Source: an uncultured Oscillospiraceae bacterium (GTDB taxonomy: Bacteria > Bacillota > Clostridia > Oscillospirales > Acutalibacteraceae). Taken from it: DNA of 11,231 nt. The DNA lies in contig URQJ01000050.1 in NCBI GenBank assembly GCA_900549945.1, positions 1 to 11,231 of the forward strand, in the 5' to 3' direction. This document shows, piece after piece, positions 10,428 through 11,231 of this stretch (position 1 is the first letter of the stretch; every line of letters begins with the position of its first letter). The translations under genes were made by a program, and so were the position numbers. The notes under the pieces are model-generated. The model was not told where the DNA came from and ran no database searches. It saw only the letters and a program-made list of their open reading frames with translations.

Positions 10428-11231
10428 TTATTCCATGTAGCCGCCCTTCATCGGGCCGACCGCATGTTCGGAATAGATTTTCAAAACACCGCTCTGATAC
10501 CGCAACGGCCTGGGCTGCCACGCGGCTCTGCGCTCCTTCAGTATCCCGTCCATCTCCTCGGGCGTTTTCCGCTCGCCCCGCACACCCACTATGGCCAGCA
10601 CCCGCGCAGGGATATCGATTTGGATAAGGTCCCCCTCCTCTACCAGCGCGATGGGACCGCCTTCGGCCGCCTCCGGCGAAACATGCCCGATAGCCGGGCC
10701 CTTGGACGCGCCGGAAAAACGGCCGTCTGTAATGAGAGCGATGGTCTTGCCCAGCTCCGGGTCGGAGGATATCGCCTCCGTGGTATAGAACATCTCCGGC
10801 ATTCCGCTGCCCTTGGGTCCTTCATAGCGGATAAACACCGCATCTCCTGGCTTGATGTCGTGGGCGATGACGGCGGCAATGGCGTCCTCCTCGCAGTCGA
10901 AAGGGCGGGCGCGCAAAAGCGCCTTGTGCATCTCTACCGGCACGGCCGAATGCTTCACAACAGCCCCTTCGGGCGCCAGATTCCCGCGCAGAATGGCGAT
11001 GGTCCCCTTATCTCCGATTGGGGCGTCAAACGGACGAATGATATCTTCTTTTTTGACCCCTGTCTTTTTAAGATATTCCGCGCATTTTTCGTAATAGCCG
11101 CCTACCTTCAGCCCGTCCAGGTTCTCGCCCAGCGTTTTTCCAGTGACGGTCATCACATCGAGGTGGAGCAGGTGACGCACCTCTTCCATGATGGCGGGCA
11201 CGCCGCCCGCATAATAGACATATTCTGACGG
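10428..11231 (-). CDS. ilvD: Dihydroxy-acid dehydratase (IlvD/Edd family), C-terminal part
   Basis: 267 residues ending at a normal stop; the 5' part lies beyond the window (the first visible residues are PSEYVYYAGGVPAIMEE). IlvD removes water from 2,3-dihydroxy acids in valine, isoleucine and pantothenate synthesis using an Fe-S cluster. Family segments are intact: TVTGKTLGEN, GTIAILRGNLAPEGAVVKHSA, GDAVFIRYEGPKGSGMPEM, ALITDGRFSGASKGPAIGHVSPEA and GGPIALVEEGD. The substrate-site serine region is in GRFSG. The cluster cysteines are in the missing N-terminal part. GSGMPEM, in place of the usual GPGMREM, and the ending EHAVGPMKGGYME suggest a paralogue branch, so a sugar-acid dehydratase is an alternative. 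Full-length members have about 550-575 residues. Confidence 0.88.
   Translation of the reverse strand, partial: PSEYVYYAGGVPAIMEEVRHLLHLDVMTVTGKTLGENLDGLKVGGYYEKCAEYLKKTGVKKEDIIRPFDAPIGDKGTIAILRGNLAPEGAVVKHSAVPVEMHKALLRARPFDCEEDAIAAVIAHDIKPGDAVFIRYEGPKGSGMPEMFYTTEAISSDPELGKTIALITDGRFSGASKGPAIGHVSPEAAEGGPIALVEEGDLIQIDIPARVLAIVGVRGERKTPEEMDGILKERRAAWQPRPLRYQSGVLKIYSEHAVGPMKGGYME

Noticed and set aside
1..11231. tRNA, rRNA genes or CRISPR array
   Set aside because: No cloverleaf, rRNA segments or regularly spaced repeats were seen anywhere in the window.

Overview
The window looks like chromosomal DNA of a GC-rich anaerobic member of the Clostridia (an Oscillospiraceae-like gut bacterium is my inference). 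The strongest marker is the SCIFF peptide/maturase pair scfA-scfB, a hallmark of Clostridia. All intact genes lie on the minus strand, so the layout is described from high to low coordinates.

Layout. (a) 11231-10428: C-terminal half of an IlvD/Edd-family dehydratase, closed by a strong terminator. (b) 10347-6541: a polar amino-acid ABC importer with two paralogous lipoproteins (10218-9391 and 9164-8337), each with its own matching promoter, then one permease, one ATPase, a 61-residue four-cysteine protein and a large terminator hairpin. (c) 6519-5977: an Rrf2-family regulator with three cysteines placed like those of Fe-S IscR-type proteins. (d) 5968-3563: two plus-strand pieces of a broken cysteine synthase gene flanking an AT-richer 2.15-kb island that carries arsR-type regulator, DUF318-type permease and thioredoxin-like genes. 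(e) 3520-2017: metY with a long leader. (f) 1989-1: scfA, scfB and the start of an Orn/Lys/Arg-decarboxylase-family gene.

Main discoveries. First, both ABC lipoproteins are circularly permuted: the segments of a normal SBP_bac_3 protein occur in the order second half then first half, with the ligand-binding motifs kept. The copies are about 70% identical by hand alignment and their promoters share a 21-bp block and an ARG-box-like site in the same register. Second, the ArsR/permease/thioredoxin island sits inside a cysteine synthase remnant. The coding phase matches on both sides, and a 5-bp repeat (GCTTT) at both edges looks like a target-site duplication. Joining the sides restores a typical CysK segment. 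No transposase is present in the island.

Working picture: much of the window deals with sulfur and thiols (MetY, lost CysK, Rrf2 regulator, six-cysteine RiPP and its radical-SAM maturase, cysteine-rich thioredoxin) and with basic or polar amino acids (importer, decarboxylase-family gene). The regulatory links between these modules are inference.
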